Source: an uncultured Bacteroidales bacterium (GTDB taxonomy: Bacteria > Bacteroidota > Bacteroidia > Bacteroidales > Paludibacteraceae). Taken from it: a stretch of DNA of 64,000 nucleotides. The translations under genes and the position numbers were made by a program. The notes below the pieces were generated by a model. The model searched no databases, was not told where the DNA came from, and saw only the letters and a program-made list of their open reading frames with translations. The DNA is taken from NCBI GenBank assembly GCA_900316005.1, contig ONBH01000003.1, positions 1 through 64,000 of the forward strand, in the 5' to 3' direction. This document shows positions 8,181 through 18,362 of this stretch, piece after piece; positions within the stretch are counted from its first letter, which is position 1, and each line of letters begins with the position of its first letter.

Positions 8181-11100
8181 CTAATTCTGAATGATGATCT
8201 TGCCATACGAGATGCGCTTCTTGTCGTTCTCGAAGAATACGTAGAAGTACAACTGATTCGGCTTGAGTGTGACTTGGTAGCACTCGCTTACATCACGCAC
8301 ACGCATGAGCTTCTCCTGACCATTACCATCGAGTTCGATCTCCACATTATTCGGGTCAACGACATCCAACTTAGAATGATCGTACTTCTGGCCATCGTAG
8401 GTGTAGAAACCTACACTAACATTGGCGCGGAGCGTAGCAACAGCAACCGTTGTTGTACCCGGGATACGCTGCACGAGCACGTCACCCGCACGGGGTTGGT
8501 CAGCAGTATTGAGGTCGGAGTAACGGAAGTGGATGGCGTAATAAGATGTCGTACCATCCTGTGCTTCGGCTATGACGAGCCAGGGTTCCTCGTTGACGAT
8601 ACCGGGTGTGACGGGATAGGCCGTGGAGAGGCTATCCTCCAGGACGAAGGTCACCTCGGGGGGAGTCTGTCCCTCAAAGAGGTAATAGGTGTATTCATAG
8701 ACATCCGGGCGGAAGTCAGGCAGCTGTTTCTCATCAAGGTAGATCATGCGCACGGCTGCATTAGACGAGAGCAAGGTCTGCTGGATGATAGCATACGAGC
8801 GGAAGTCCTGACCATTCTCGGCCGTGACGGTAACGCGTATGGTCCGCACAGCTGCATCCTGCTGGGTGATGACAACGGTCTGCATCTCATCGCCCAGGAC
8901 GTAGGTGACATCTTCCGCCGAGAAGTAGAGCGCTGAATCGGATCCGATGGGATAGATGATGCTATAGGTCATTGTATCCGCATCGAAGTCATAATCGAAT
9001 CCGTCTTCGATAGCGATGGTACGCCCGCGAACGAGCAGGTCGCTAAGGAAGGTGACTGCGCGCTTCATGTAGTTGAAGGTGACGGAATACTCGAATACAT
9101 TCTCGCCATCGGGAGCCGTAACGGTCAGTAGGTAGGTGACCTGCGGGCGACCATCGACTTCGACGCGGAAGGTATCCACACCGACCATCTGTCCGTCCTC
9201 AGCGGTCTGCCAGGTGAGTACAGGCAGTTCGTCATCGCTGGGAACAAGCACATTATATGCCATGCTATCGGGGCGGAAGCCGCTGATGGTAAGGCCGTCA
9301 ACAGCCAGGTCGCTGAGTTGCGCATTGGGCGAGAGGGCATACTGGAAGCGAATCTCATAGGTCATCTCGCTAATGCCATCTTCCGCAACAACGTGAATGG
9401 CGCAGAGCGAGTCGCCAAAGACGCGGATATCCACATTCTGTGCATCCTCTTTACGTGTAACGGTGATTAGTCCGATACGCGTGGTGCCGTAGGGCAGCGT
9501 GAGACGGTAGTTAGATGTACCCTCATCGAAGTTGGGCAACGGTGTGCCGTCGTACCAGATTTGGTTGAGTCCGGCATCGGACGAGAGTTGCATGGGGAAG
9601 TGGATGACGTAAGTACGTTTCTGTCCATTCTCCGCCTCAATGAGGACCTCGCAGCGTTTACCGAGCGACTTCTGGAGGAGGGTATCGAGTTTGGTGGTGT
9701 CGATGACGGGGTCTTTCTGGAAGTAGTCACCCTTGGTAGCCGTCACAGCGGGCATCTCGGTGGTACCGGCAGGCAGTTCGTAGTAATACTCGTTCTCATA
9801 GGGGTCAAAGCCGGGCAGAGTACGGTTGTTAACATAAATCATCTCCGCCGTGTCAACCGCCGAGCGCATGATCTCGAGGGTGACGTTATAGGTATTCTTG
9901 AGTCGGGATTGTGCCTCAACGGTGACGGTCACCAGTCGGATATCGGCAGAGAGTTGCTTGGTAGCCGTGGTGATAGTCTGCCACTCGTCAACAGCATCGT
10001 AAGACACCTCGGGGAAGGTACGCGACTCGTTGGTAACGGGGACGTAGTAATCGAAGACGTGCGGGTTCCAGCCGCCTACCAGCGTATCCACATAGAGGGC
10101 ATTCAGCGTATCGGCGTTAGACTGCAGGAAGGCGAACTGGATGGTATAGGTCATCTGGGTCACACCGTCTTCGGCAGTAACGACGATAGTAGCACGTTTG
10201 TCCATCGGGCTGAGGGTGATTGCCGTATCCTGGCGTCCCTCTTCCTCCTCAAACTCTACATCAATATCAGGCAAAGCGGTGGTACCGACGGGCAGTTCGC
10301 GGTAGTAGTAGGTGACGTCACGATTGTATTCCGCAAAGGGCATACCACCAAGCAGAATGGAACGCAAGTGGGCATTATCAGATAGCGGGCGCAGGAACAC
10401 CAATGAATAGGTATTCTTGGTCACGCCATCACGTGCGGTCACCTCCAACAGCACCGTAGAGTCGGTGGTGGTGGGGACGACGGTTTGGCCATCCATCTTC
10501 AGGCGCGCCGAAACCTCAGGCAAGCTGCGGTTGGTATTGGGCAGAACGATGGTATAGAGGTTCTGCATAGGCGAGAAGTCCAGACGCGGATTCACGGCGC
10601 GTTCGAAGTTCTTGAGTTCCTCACCATTGAGGTAAATCATATCGAGCGTAGCATCGTCAGAGAGCGCCTCGACAAAGACATCCACCTGATATTGTGCCTT
10701 GGTAACGCCGTCCTCGGCGGTGACGAGCAGGATATGATTCGTTCCGCTAACGGAATCGACAACGGTCTGGTAGGCATCGTTGGAACGCCAGCCTACGGTC
10801 ACCTCATCGGTCTCGAGCAGCATGGAGTAATAGTGGCGTCCGCTCTCAAAGCGGTCCACAGGTTCGCCATTGACATAGATAGCACTCAGCTCAACGGAGT
10901 GGCTCTTTTCAGCCTCCATGATGAGGCGGTAGAGTTTGGATACGGTTCTATCGCCCGACATAACCTTGATATAGGTCTCGGATGTCAGCGTGATGGGATC
11001 CAGGGGTGAGGTCTCGAGGCTTATCTGCTGCCCATCATCGCCCGCGGTATAACTAACGGAGGGCAAGATAGGTTGGTGCTCCTTGTAAGCGCCCACGGGC

Positions 11101-14100
11101 AGTATAACGTGGTAATAGAAGGAGTCGGGACGGAAGCCCTCTACCATCACGGAGTCAACCATGAGTTCAGAGAGCAGGGCGTTAGCGGTACGCACCGGAG
11201 CCATGGCGAGAGTATATTCTGCCTCGTCATTATTCTCGGCGATAACGCGTATCGAATAGTTGGCACCGGAACGTGCGATGATGAGTCGTTGTCCGGCCTC
11301 AGCGGGCAGAACGCTCAGGGCAACCGCGGTATCGGTCTGAAGAGTATAGGCGTTGATGCCGGGCAAGAAACCATCCAGCAACGCACCACCTACGTAAATA
11401 CCAGCCAGTTGGGTATTGGCAGAAGGCGTGGTAGCATAGGAAATACGGTAGTTATTCTGCTCTGTACCACGAACTTGCCACTCCATATAATCCTCGGTCT
11501 GGACGAGTACGACGGAATCGAGGGCATCCTGACGAACGAAGGAAGTAAAGGTCGGTTGGGGTTTATCGTAGCTATAGGTCGTGGGTGCAAAGTCTGCGGG
11601 TTGTGTACCATCCAGTTCCAAGGTGTTCAACTGCCCGCTGGTCGCGACAGCGGGTTTCGTTAAGTTGATGGTATAGGTACCCACCGAGACACCGTCTTCC
11701 GCCGTCACGGTGATAACGCCGTTATGGACGGATACAATCTGCAGGTCGCTCTGCTTCTCAAAGTTGATGACCGGCATCGCGTCAGCAGTCAGGTTATAGA
11801 CAGTCTGAGCGGGATCATAGACGAGGTCGCCTGCCACGAGCGCTTTCAGGGTAACATCACTCGAACGATCGGTCACGAAACGCACGGTATATACATTGTC
11901 CACACCCGATTCGGGGGTCACGGTGATGGTCATGGTGGAGTCGGCAAAGGCGGTCATGACAGTCTGGCGGCTGCTGGAGGGTACGGGGCATATGTCGGGC
12001 AGCTGTCGGGTAGCCGCAGCCAGGTGGTAGGTATAGTCATTGGTGCCTGCGGCAAAGCCCGTCAGGGGCACTCCGCCTACGTAGATATTGCTGAGCGTGC
12101 TGCGGGTATCGAGCGGACGACGAATCTGAATAGTATAGTCGGTATAGTCTGTACCATTCTCGGCAAAGTTACGCACCGAGGCATTGCGCACGGCATAGTC
12201 AACGCTGACGGTTTCGGTGGCATCCCAATTGACCCGCTGAGCCTGGTCGGCCACCTCGCCGGTGAATTGCAGCACCGGCAGTTCAACCTGTTCAGGGTCG
12301 CTGAGCTCGTACGAGAAAGCGGTACCCGACATCTCGGCATCGTTGCCGTTCACCTTGAGGCCGGTGAGCGTGTGGTTGTATGCAAAACGGATATAGTCAA
12401 TCGTCAGTTGCGCATCGTTACCCTGTGTCTTGGTGGACATCGATTCCTTGTAGTAGGAGTTGAGAATGATGTTCAACTGCGTGGGAGCCATCACGGCGCG
12501 ATTGGCGTTGGCGAGGTTGAAGTTATACACTTTATAATCGGTGTTGGCGTCTGTTGAGAATACCAAGACAGATTGCCCGCTACCACTCAGACGGTAAACG
12601 ATACGGTTCTGATTGCTGATGCTACCTGTTTTAGCACGTACCATCATCACATCTGGCGTGTTGCGGAAGGTAATACCACCATCGGCATTGAAGGTACTAC
12701 CACCTGCTTCTTGCAGGGTTCCCTCTATCGTGCCCAAGGTAATCCATGCGGGCAAATATCCACCCAAAGCACCGCCATACATGGTTGAAAGGGTATTTCC
12801 ACCGCTCTGCTTGGTATTCAGTTGCACCGCTTTGTTAGTGCCGTTGACGGTGGTTTCGACTATCTCACCATTCTTACCAAAGGTATGGGTACCCGAAGTA
12901 AGTCTCACACCCGCTCCTAATACATCAGAACTGGTAAAGTAGTCAGCCAAGCAATTCCATCCGGTGGGTTTGGGGGCACCGTTATTGGCCGCCGTAGTCC
13001 AACTGTTAAACTCGGTATTGGGAACCACATCTTGTGAATAATAGAACCACAAGTCGTAGGTATTGGTATAACCGGTCTTGCTGGTTACAATCGCCTGCCA
13101 ATGCTTATGATTAACAACCGTAGGCGTGACTATCACATCATCGTCTGCCACAGGGAATACCAGGGGCGTCTCATCAACGGTGGCATTATTAATCGTCACA
13201 ACATAGGAGAATCGGTTCTTATCAAATGCAGCGAAAGGCTGACCGTTTATCGAGATGCTGTTAATGACGGCAGGATTCTGTGTATCAACTACCGGATGGA
13301 TGGTATATACCTCATCGCTTTCCCCGTCTCGGTTGGATTTGACCGTCAGGATTGTCGGCTTATTCACGCCACCGGGTTGTACAAAGACAGTCTGTTCGTC
13401 ATAGGTCTTTTCGTATTCCAAAGTCATCTTACGGCATCCGTAAGGCAGATGAACATTAAAATTGCGAATCGTACGGTCGGTGGTGAGATCCAGCACCTCG
13501 TTTGTCTCCTTCACGCGCAGCGACCGCAGTATATTGGTAGCTGTTGGGAAAGACTTCTTGAAGTACAGATTATAGGTACGCGTAGCGCCATTCTCGGCCG
13601 TCACAATGAGTTGGGTGGTATCGCCTATGGGGCGTGAGATGATATCAACTTGTTGTTCGGGCTCGCCCTTTCCATAAAGAATATTTGGCACGCGGGTATC
13701 CTCGCGCGGCAGCACGATTGAGTAGTTGGTAACGGTAGGAATATAGTCTATTGAAACTATATCGTGGTCAATGAGGAGGTATTCCAGGTCGAGGTTGCCG
13801 GATTGGCGCACGGGGAAGGCGATGTAGTAGTTATTCTCCGTCACACCATCCGCAGCCTGCACATGGATGCGAGTCACGCCGTTAACGCAGCTATGGTAGG
13901 TAGTGATGGTCTGCGTCGCTATTTGCCCAACGGGGTGCACACTCTTGACCACAGCGGTACGCCATGCCAAAGAATCGGTATAGCTGAATACATGGGGATC
14001 GAATCCCTCCATCAGTTGACCATCCAGATAGATTGCACGCAGCAAGGCATTCGACGACTCTACGCGCGTGTATAATAAGGTGTACGTATTCTGCCTTCCG

Positions 14101-17100
14101 CTCTCAGCGGTGACGATGACTTGCTGCACCGTGTCGTTGAGGGTTGCGAGCATGGTGGTCTGGCCGGGCTTGGTGACAAAGCTTACCTCGGGCAGACTAA
14201 GGCCGCGGTCGATGGATAGATGGTAGCTATAGGTCGTAGGTACGAAAACCAGGCTCATGCCGGCTACCGATAGGTCAATAAGGTCGGCATCATCGTATTT
14301 GGCTACCTCAAAGCGCACCACGTACGAGGCAGTATCGCCGTTTTCGGCAGTCACCAGCAGGCGATATTGTTCCCGACTGTCCTTACCCGCCATGACGGTC
14401 TGATTGGCGCTATGCTGCTGATAACTCAGCATGGGTATCTCACTACCCGCCACCAGTGGCACGTTGTAGAAATGCGTTGTCGGCGTGAATCCGGGCACCA
14501 AGCCTCCGTCCATATAGATGGCAGCCAGCGTGCAGTCGGTACTCGGGATGTACGGGATGACTTCTCCGCCACCCGAACCACTACCGCCTTCGCTATGCGA
14601 GACAGTATCAACGAAGATGAGCTCGTAGGTATTCTGTCCGTTCTCACCCGTCACCAGTATCTTCGCCGTACCGGCGGCATAAGGCGCTGTGATGGCTACA
14701 TGCAGCTCGGCCTCCTTCTCAACGGTAATGGCAGGACAGATACCCGCAGCCGTCAGGTAGAGCGAGTCGTAGTTGAGTATCTCGCTGCGGAAGCCGCTCA
14801 TGGGTACTCCGTCCAGGCTGATTCCCTGCAGATAGGCTCCGGCAGAGGGCTGCGGAATGAAGAGGATGGTATAGGTCTGCGTTGAGACACGGTCTTCGGC
14901 CGTCACGGTGAGCAATACTGCATACCCGTCGCGCACGCGCTTAACGGTCTGTTTGTCTTCAGCTGTCACCCAGGTCACCACGGGCAGCGAGCTGACACCT
15001 TTAGCCAGGCTATCCACGTAGAAGAAGATATCGGCATCGAAGTCGTCAAGCGGTTCGCCGTTCAAGAGAATCATCTCCAATGCCGTATTCGATGAGGTCT
15101 CCCATTGGAAATGGATGATATAAGTCAGACTATTGCCGGTCTGCGGACGGACGGTAATACGGTAGTCACCGTTAGCACTGGTGCGCGTGGTGACAGTCTG
15201 CCATTCGTCGGCTGTATCCCAGGTAACAACGGGTTGCGGGGCTTCCTTCGGCAAAGTCACATAGTACTCCGTGGTGTTGGCGCCAAAGCCGGTAAGCTGC
15301 GTGCCGTCCAGGTATATCATACGCAGCGTCGGATCGTTGGCCTGATGCACCGAGAAGAGGATACGATAGATGGTCACACTACCGTCACCGGCCGTCACGA
15401 TGATACGCGACTCGCCGTTGAGCGAACCCGTTACGAGGTTCACTTCCTCGAACTCATCGTCCTTGTCGTACGTGATTGTCGGCAGTGCGGTGGTACCCGT
15501 GGGCAACTCCACGCGGTAGAGCGTCGAATCCGGATGGAAACCCTGCAGACTATCGCCGTTCAGGTAAATCATTGCCAGGGTGGATATCTCGGACTTGAGC
15601 GTAGTGAACACGATTTTATACACCGTCTGGTCACCATTGGCGGCGGTCACGGTAACACGTGTCGTACCGTCTAATCCGCCCGGGGTTATCTGCACCGTTT
15701 GGTAAGCATCGCCAGGGGTATAGGTGATGATCGGCAAAGACTGCGTACCAATGGGCAGCGTCACGTAATAGGTCAGCTGATTCGGATCAAACCCCTCGAT
15801 ACTCTGCCCCCATATTCTGAGGTCGCGCAGTTTGCTGTAGCTGGAGGCCTCCAGACGGAAGTTCAGTTTGTAGGTCTTGGGCGTCGGGTTACCGGGCGTC
15901 GTCACGGCTATCTGATACGTTCCGCCGTCTATCTCCGCAGGGGCTGTATAGGTGATGGTCTGTTCGCCGGCTGGATAGGCTGAGACAGCTTGCACCACAG
16001 GCATCGTGGTGGTTCCCAACGGCAGCGACACGCGGTAATTGGTTTGCTGCGGCATAAACCCCGCTACCGACTCGCCGTTGACAGTAATATCCTGCAGCGT
16101 ATTATCGGCGAGCGGGGCCACCGAAAAAGACAGTGAATAGGTGGTCTTCGTCTTGTTGTCGGCAGCCGTTACCACGATGGTCGCCGTACCATTGACCGAT
16201 GTAGCCTGCGTGATATGAACGCTCTGTTGGTCTTCCTGCTGCGTTACCGTCACGATAGGCGCAGTACTCGTACCATACGGCAACGCCACCTGATAGGTGG
16301 TGTTGTAGGGATTGAAGTTCTGGATAGGCTGACCGTTCACCTTGATACCCGCCAGGTACGAGTTGGTCGAAGCGGCACGAACGAACTTAATGCGGTACGT
16401 CGTGGTGCTGCTGCCATCGGGTGCTGTCACGGTAATCAGGGTGGGCGTACCATCCAGCACACCATTGGTAATTTGAATCTCGCTACCGCTCAGCTCACGG
16501 CCGGGGAAGCTGGCCGTCTGACCCTTGGTATTGGTAAACTGACCTTCGCCACGACGTGCCTTGATATTCGTAGGCACGGCGGTGGCACTCTGACCCAGGC
16601 TGTAGGTCTGCTCGGCGGTGGAGTTGGGGTCGAAGCCCAACCACTCCTTGCCGTCGATGTACAGGTGCTGTATCTTAGACGAATAAATCATCTGCACATC
16701 ATCGATATACAGACTGTTACCGTTGTACAAACCGCTGTTGGCACGGAAGTTGGGATAGTTCGAGGCCGAGAAGATGATATTCATCTTTTGCGGCGCAGAG
16801 TTGTTCATGTAGTAGATAGGCACCTTGACCAGCGTCCAGTTGCTGTATGTCGCGCGCGTACGAAGCCAGCCCTCGGCCACCTGTGTAGCCTTGGTCGTCG
16901 TACCGCATTCGTTAGCATTGGTAGCCTGACGGATATCACTCTCTTCGTCGTACTTGGTTACCGCCGTACAGTTACCGTTCTTACCCTTGAACTTATCACC
17001 CTTTGACTGACCCGTCCAGGCATAGTACAGCAGGTGGAAATCCTCCTTGTCGGTATTATTACCGGTACGCTTAATCCATACGGCCATCGTGTCCGGACGG

Positions 17101-17477
17101 TATGTCCAGCTGATACCGCCTTCGTCACCGGCAGTCGCTTGGCTGATTTTGGTCAGGCTCTCGATATAGACCCAAGGCATACCAAGCGACACATAACCGG
17201 GGCTGGTCTCTGTGATACCGGCTGCACCGATATCTTGGTCCTGAACCATCATGCAGTAACTGCCTGTATGTCCTGCTTCGCGGTGGGCAAAGTTGAATTT
17301 GAAGCCAAACTGGGTCACATTACTCGCGTTCCAGTTGGCGGGCTGGATGTTACCGTCAAAGGCGGCACCGCTCCAGTCTTCGAATCCGGCATTCGGTACC
17401 TGCTGCGCCATTAAAGCAAGGCTCATCAGCAGTCCTACTGCCAGCACGTACATTCTCTGCGTGTACATTTTTTTCAT
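8181..17477 (-). CDS. Giant secreted protein: two PCMD domains and about 29 cadherin-like repeats
   Basis: A 3,098-residue extracellular protein, probably surface-bound. Residues 1-25 form a signal peptide ending in LMAQQ. Residues about 26-270 and a second block at about 1,500-1,720 (each starting VPN..F..W and containing a PAWITLG/MPWVYI segment) resemble PCMD, the putative carbohydrate-metabolism domain of Bacteroidales. Between and after them are about 29 repeats of 80-100 residues of the form L..IY.NG..L.GF.P....Y...LP.G....P.V......Q.V........I.VTAEDG....Y.I.F, which match the cadherin-like beta-sandwich family (PF12733 type). The last 110 residues are a separate beta domain ending in a GKIIIQN tail, compatible with type IX sorting. 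It has its own promoter (17528-17559). Binding to glycan or to other cells is an inference; no catalytic domain is seen. Confidence 0.85.
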   Translation of the reverse strand: MKKMYTQRMYVLAVGLLMSLALMAQQVPNAGFEDWSGAAFDGNIQPANWNASNVTQFGFKFNFAHREAGHTGSYCMMVQDQDIGAAGITETSPGYVSLGMPWVYIESLTKISQATAGDEGGISWTYRPDTMAVWIKRTGNNTDKEDFHLLYYAWTGQSKGDKFKGKNGNCTAVTKYDEESDIRQATNANECGTTTKATQVAEGWLRTRATYSNWTLVKVPIYYMNNSAPQKMNIIFSASNYPNFRANSGLYNGNSLYIDDVQMIYSSKIQHLYIDGKEWLGFDPNSTAEQTYSLGQSATAVPTNIKARRGEGQFTNTKGQTASFPGRELSGSEIQITNGVLDGTPTLITVTAPDGSSTTTYRIKFVRAASTNSYLAGIKVNGQPIQNFNPYNTTYQVALPYGTSTAPIVTVTQQEDQQSVHITQATSVNGTATIVVTAADNKTKTTYSLSFSVAPLADNTLQDITVNGESVAGFMPQQTNYRVSLPLGTTTMPVVQAVSAYPAGEQTITYTAPAEIDGGTYQIAVTTPGNPTPKTYKLNFRLEASSYSKLRDLRIWGQSIEGFDPNQLTYYVTLPIGTQSLPIITYTPGDAYQTVQITPGGLDGTTRVTVTAANGDQTVYKIVFTTLKSEISTLAMIYLNGDSLQGFHPDSTLYRVELPTGTTALPTITYDKDDEFEEVNLVTGSLNGESRIIVTAGDGSVTIYRILFSVHQANDPTLRMIYLDGTQLTGFGANTTEYYVTLPKEAPQPVVTWDTADEWQTVTTRTSANGDYRITVRPQTGNSLTYIIHFQWETSSNTALEMILLNGEPLDDFDADIFFYVDSLAKGVSSLPVVTWVTAEDKQTVKRVRDGYAVLLTVTAEDRVSTQTYTILFIPQPSAGAYLQGISLDGVPMSGFRSEILNYDSLYLTAAGICPAITVEKEAELHVAITAPYAAGTAKILVTGENGQNTYELIFVDTVSHSEGGSGSGGGEVIPYIPSTDCTLAAIYMDGGLVPGFTPTTHFYNVPLVAGSEIPMLSYQQHSANQTVMAGKDSREQYRLLVTAENGDTASYVVRFEVAKYDDADLIDLSVAGMSLVFVPTTYSYHLSIDRGLSLPEVSFVTKPGQTTMLATLNDTVQQVIVTAESGRQNTYTLLYTRVESSNALLRAIYLDGQLMEGFDPHVFSYTDSLAWRTAVVKSVHPVGQIATQTITTYHSCVNGVTRIHVQAADGVTENNYYIAFPVRQSGNLDLEYLLIDHDIVSIDYIPTVTNYSIVLPREDTRVPNILYGKGEPEQQVDIISRPIGDTTQLIVTAENGATRTYNLYFKKSFPTATNILRSLRVKETNEVLDLTTDRTIRNFNVHLPYGCRKMTLEYEKTYDEQTVFVQPGGVNKPTILTVKSNRDGESDEVYTIHPVVDTQNPAVINSISINGQPFAAFDKNRFSYVVTINNATVDETPLVFPVADDDVIVTPTVVNHKHWQAIVTSKTGYTNTYDLWFYYSQDVVPNTEFNSWTTAANNGAPKPTGWNCLADYFTSSDVLGAGVRLTSGTHTFGKNGEIVETTVNGTNKAVQLNTKQSGGNTLSTMYGGALGGYLPAWITLGTIEGTLQEAGGSTFNADGGITFRNTPDVMMVRAKTGSISNQNRIVYRLSGSGQSVLVFSTDANTDYKVYNFNLANANRAVMAPTQLNIILNSYYKESMSTKTQGNDAQLTIDYIRFAYNHTLTGLKVNGNDAEMSGTAFSYELSDPEQVELPVLQFTGEVADQAQRVNWDATETVSVDYAVRNASVRNFAENGTDYTDYTIQIRRPLDTRSTLSNIYVGGVPLTGFAAGTNDYTYHLAAATRQLPDICPVPSSSRQTVMTAFADSTMTITVTPESGVDNVYTVRFVTDRSSDVTLKALVAGDLVYDPAQTVYNLTADAMPVINFEKQSDLQIVSVHNGVITVTAEDGVSVGTYTINLTKPAVATSGQLNTLELDGTQPADFAPTTYSYDKPQPTFTSFVRQDALDSVVLVQTEDYMEWQVRGTEQNNYRISYATTPSANTQLAGIYVGGALLDGFLPGINAYTLQTDTAVALSVLPAEAGQRLIIARSGANYSIRVIAENNDEAEYTLAMAPVRTANALLSELMVDSVMVEGFRPDSFYYHVILPVGAYKEHQPILPSVSYTAGDDGQQISLETSPLDPITLTSETYIKVMSGDRTVSKLYRLIMEAEKSHSVELSAIYVNGEPVDRFESGRHYYSMLLETDEVTVGWRSNDAYQTVVDSVSGTNHILLVTAEDGVTKAQYQVDVFVEALSDDATLDMIYLNGEELKNFERAVNPRLDFSPMQNLYTIVLPNTNRSLPEVSARLKMDGQTVVPTTTDSTVLLEVTARDGVTKNTYSLVFLRPLSDNAHLRSILLGGMPFAEYNRDVTYYYRELPVGTTALPDIDVEFEEEEGRQDTAITLSPMDKRATIVVTAEDGVTQMTYTIQFAFLQSNADTLNALYVDTLVGGWNPHVFDYYVPVTNESRTFPEVSYDAVDEWQTITTATKQLSADIRLVTVTVEAQSRLKNTYNVTLEIMRSAVDTAEMIYVNNRTLPGFDPYENEYYYELPAGTTEMPAVTATKGDYFQKDPVIDTTKLDTLLQKSLGKRCEVLIEAENGQKRTYVIHFPMQLSSDAGLNQIWYDGTPLPNFDEGTSNYRLTLPYGTTRIGLITVTRKEDAQNVDIRVFGDSLCAIHVVAEDGISEMTYEIRFQYALSPNAQLSDLAVDGLTISGFRPDSMAYNVLVPSDDELPVLTWQTAEDGQMVGVDTFRVEVDGRPQVTYLLTVTAPDGENVFEYSVTFNYMKRAVTFLSDLLVRGRTIAIEDGFDYDFDADTMTYSIIYPIGSDSALYFSAEDVTYVLGDEMQTVVITQQDAAVRTIRVTVTAENGQDFRSYAIIQQTLLSSNAAVRMIYLDEKQLPDFRPDVYEYTYYLFEGQTPPEVTFVLEDSLSTAYPVTPGIVNEEPWLVIAEAQDGTTSYYAIHFRYSDLNTADQPRAGDVLVQRIPGTTTVAVATLRANVSVGFYTYDGQKYDHSKLDVVDPNNVEIELDGNGQEKLMRVRDVSECYQVTLKPNQLYFYVFFENDKKRISYGKIIIQN

Positions 17478-17527
17478 TTTTTCTTCGTATTCTTAAAAAT
17501 CAAACAATATTTTCGCAAAAAAACGTG

Positions 17528-17559
17528 CAAATATAATGTTTTTTCTTAATATACGCAAA
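17528..17559 (-). promoter_or_regulatory. Promoter of the giant surface protein
   Basis: On the minus strand: TTTG (17559-17556), a 20-base spacer, TATATTTG (17535-17528). This is the full Bacteroidota consensus and would start a leader of about 45 bases. Confidence 0.8.
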
Positions 17560-17600
17560 TTATATGAATAAATGACTACATTTACCCAAAAAAAGAATAA

Positions 17601-17624
17601 AAAAAGCCGACTTTGTCGGCTATT
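17601..17624 (-). terminator. Terminator of the padR-to-ABC operon
   Basis: Minus-strand hairpin AGCCGAC/GTCGGCT (17605-17611 with 17615-17621) followed by a T-run, directly after the ABC ATPase stop codon at 17625. Confidence 0.85.
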
Positions 17625-18362
17625 TTAGTCCAGGGGATGGAATATATCCATGTGGAAGGCTTCGGTAAAGGCATCCGAGGCAATCAGGTTGGGCGCAGTA
17701 TCCAGCCTGATGCCTCCTTGATGGGGCGACATCAGCATGATGCGGTCGCTCAGTTGCAATGCCAGGTCCAGTTCGTGGGTTGAGATCAATACCGTCTTGC
17801 TCTCCTCATGCGCCAGCCGCCTTAACAGCCGTAAAACCAGGATTCGGTTGGGCAGGTCAAGGTGCGCCGTGGGTTCGTCCAAAAGGATAAGCGGCGTCTG
17901 CTGCGCCAGGGCTTTGGCTATCAAGACACGCTGTTTCTCGCCGTCGGATAAATCGTTAAAATAGGGAGCACTTGTACACGCAAAACCGACGGATTCCAAA
18001 GAGGAATGGATGATGCGTTCGTCCTCGGCGGAGAGGGTGCCGAGGAAGGAGGTATAGGGATGACGGCCCATGGCAACGACATCGTGAATGGTGGTATTGT
18101 CGATGGAAAGGCGTTCCGTCAGAACCAGTGCAATCGCCTTTGCAGACTGCTGCACCGACAGACGATAGTCGCCGCCGAGGGCAGGCTGCAGGTCGGCAAG
18201 GGTACGTAGCAAAGTCGATTTGCCACAACCGTTCGGACCCAGCATACAGACCATCTCTCCCGCCATAAGGCTGAATGAGAGGTCTTGCTGCACAATCTTG
18301 TCGCCGTAGCCGATGGTAAGGTGCTCTGCCTGGAGTTGGGGCTTAGGCGTACTCATAGACAT
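17625..18362 (-). CDS. ABC transporter ATP-binding protein, FecE/BtuD type
   Basis: ATPase subunit of a metal-chelate (iron-siderophore, haem or cobalamin) importer, acting at the inner membrane. Walker A is LGPNGCGKST, the signature is LSDGEKQRVLIAKA, Walker B is LILLDEPTAHLD, and the switch histidine is in STHELDLAL. Overall architecture and motifs are those of the FecE/BtuD/FhuC group. No permease or binding protein is in the window, so its partner subunits are elsewhere. The gene overlaps the end of the upstream MurF-Alr gene by about 20 bases (more if ATG 18377 is used), so it is translated as the last gene of that operon. The start is uncertain among 18377, 18362 and 18356. Confidence 0.88.
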   Translation of the reverse strand: MSMSTPKPQLQAEHLTIGYGDKIVQQDLSFSLMAGEMVCMLGPNGCGKSTLLRTLADLQPALGGDYRLSVQQSAKAIALVLTERLSIDNTTIHDVVAMGRHPYTSFLGTLSAEDERIIHSSLESVGFACTSAPYFNDLSDGEKQRVLIAKALAQQTPLILLDEPTAHLDLPNRILVLRLLRRLAHEESKTVLISTHELDLALQLSDRIMLMSPHQGGIRLDTAPNLIASDAFTEAFHMDIFHPLD

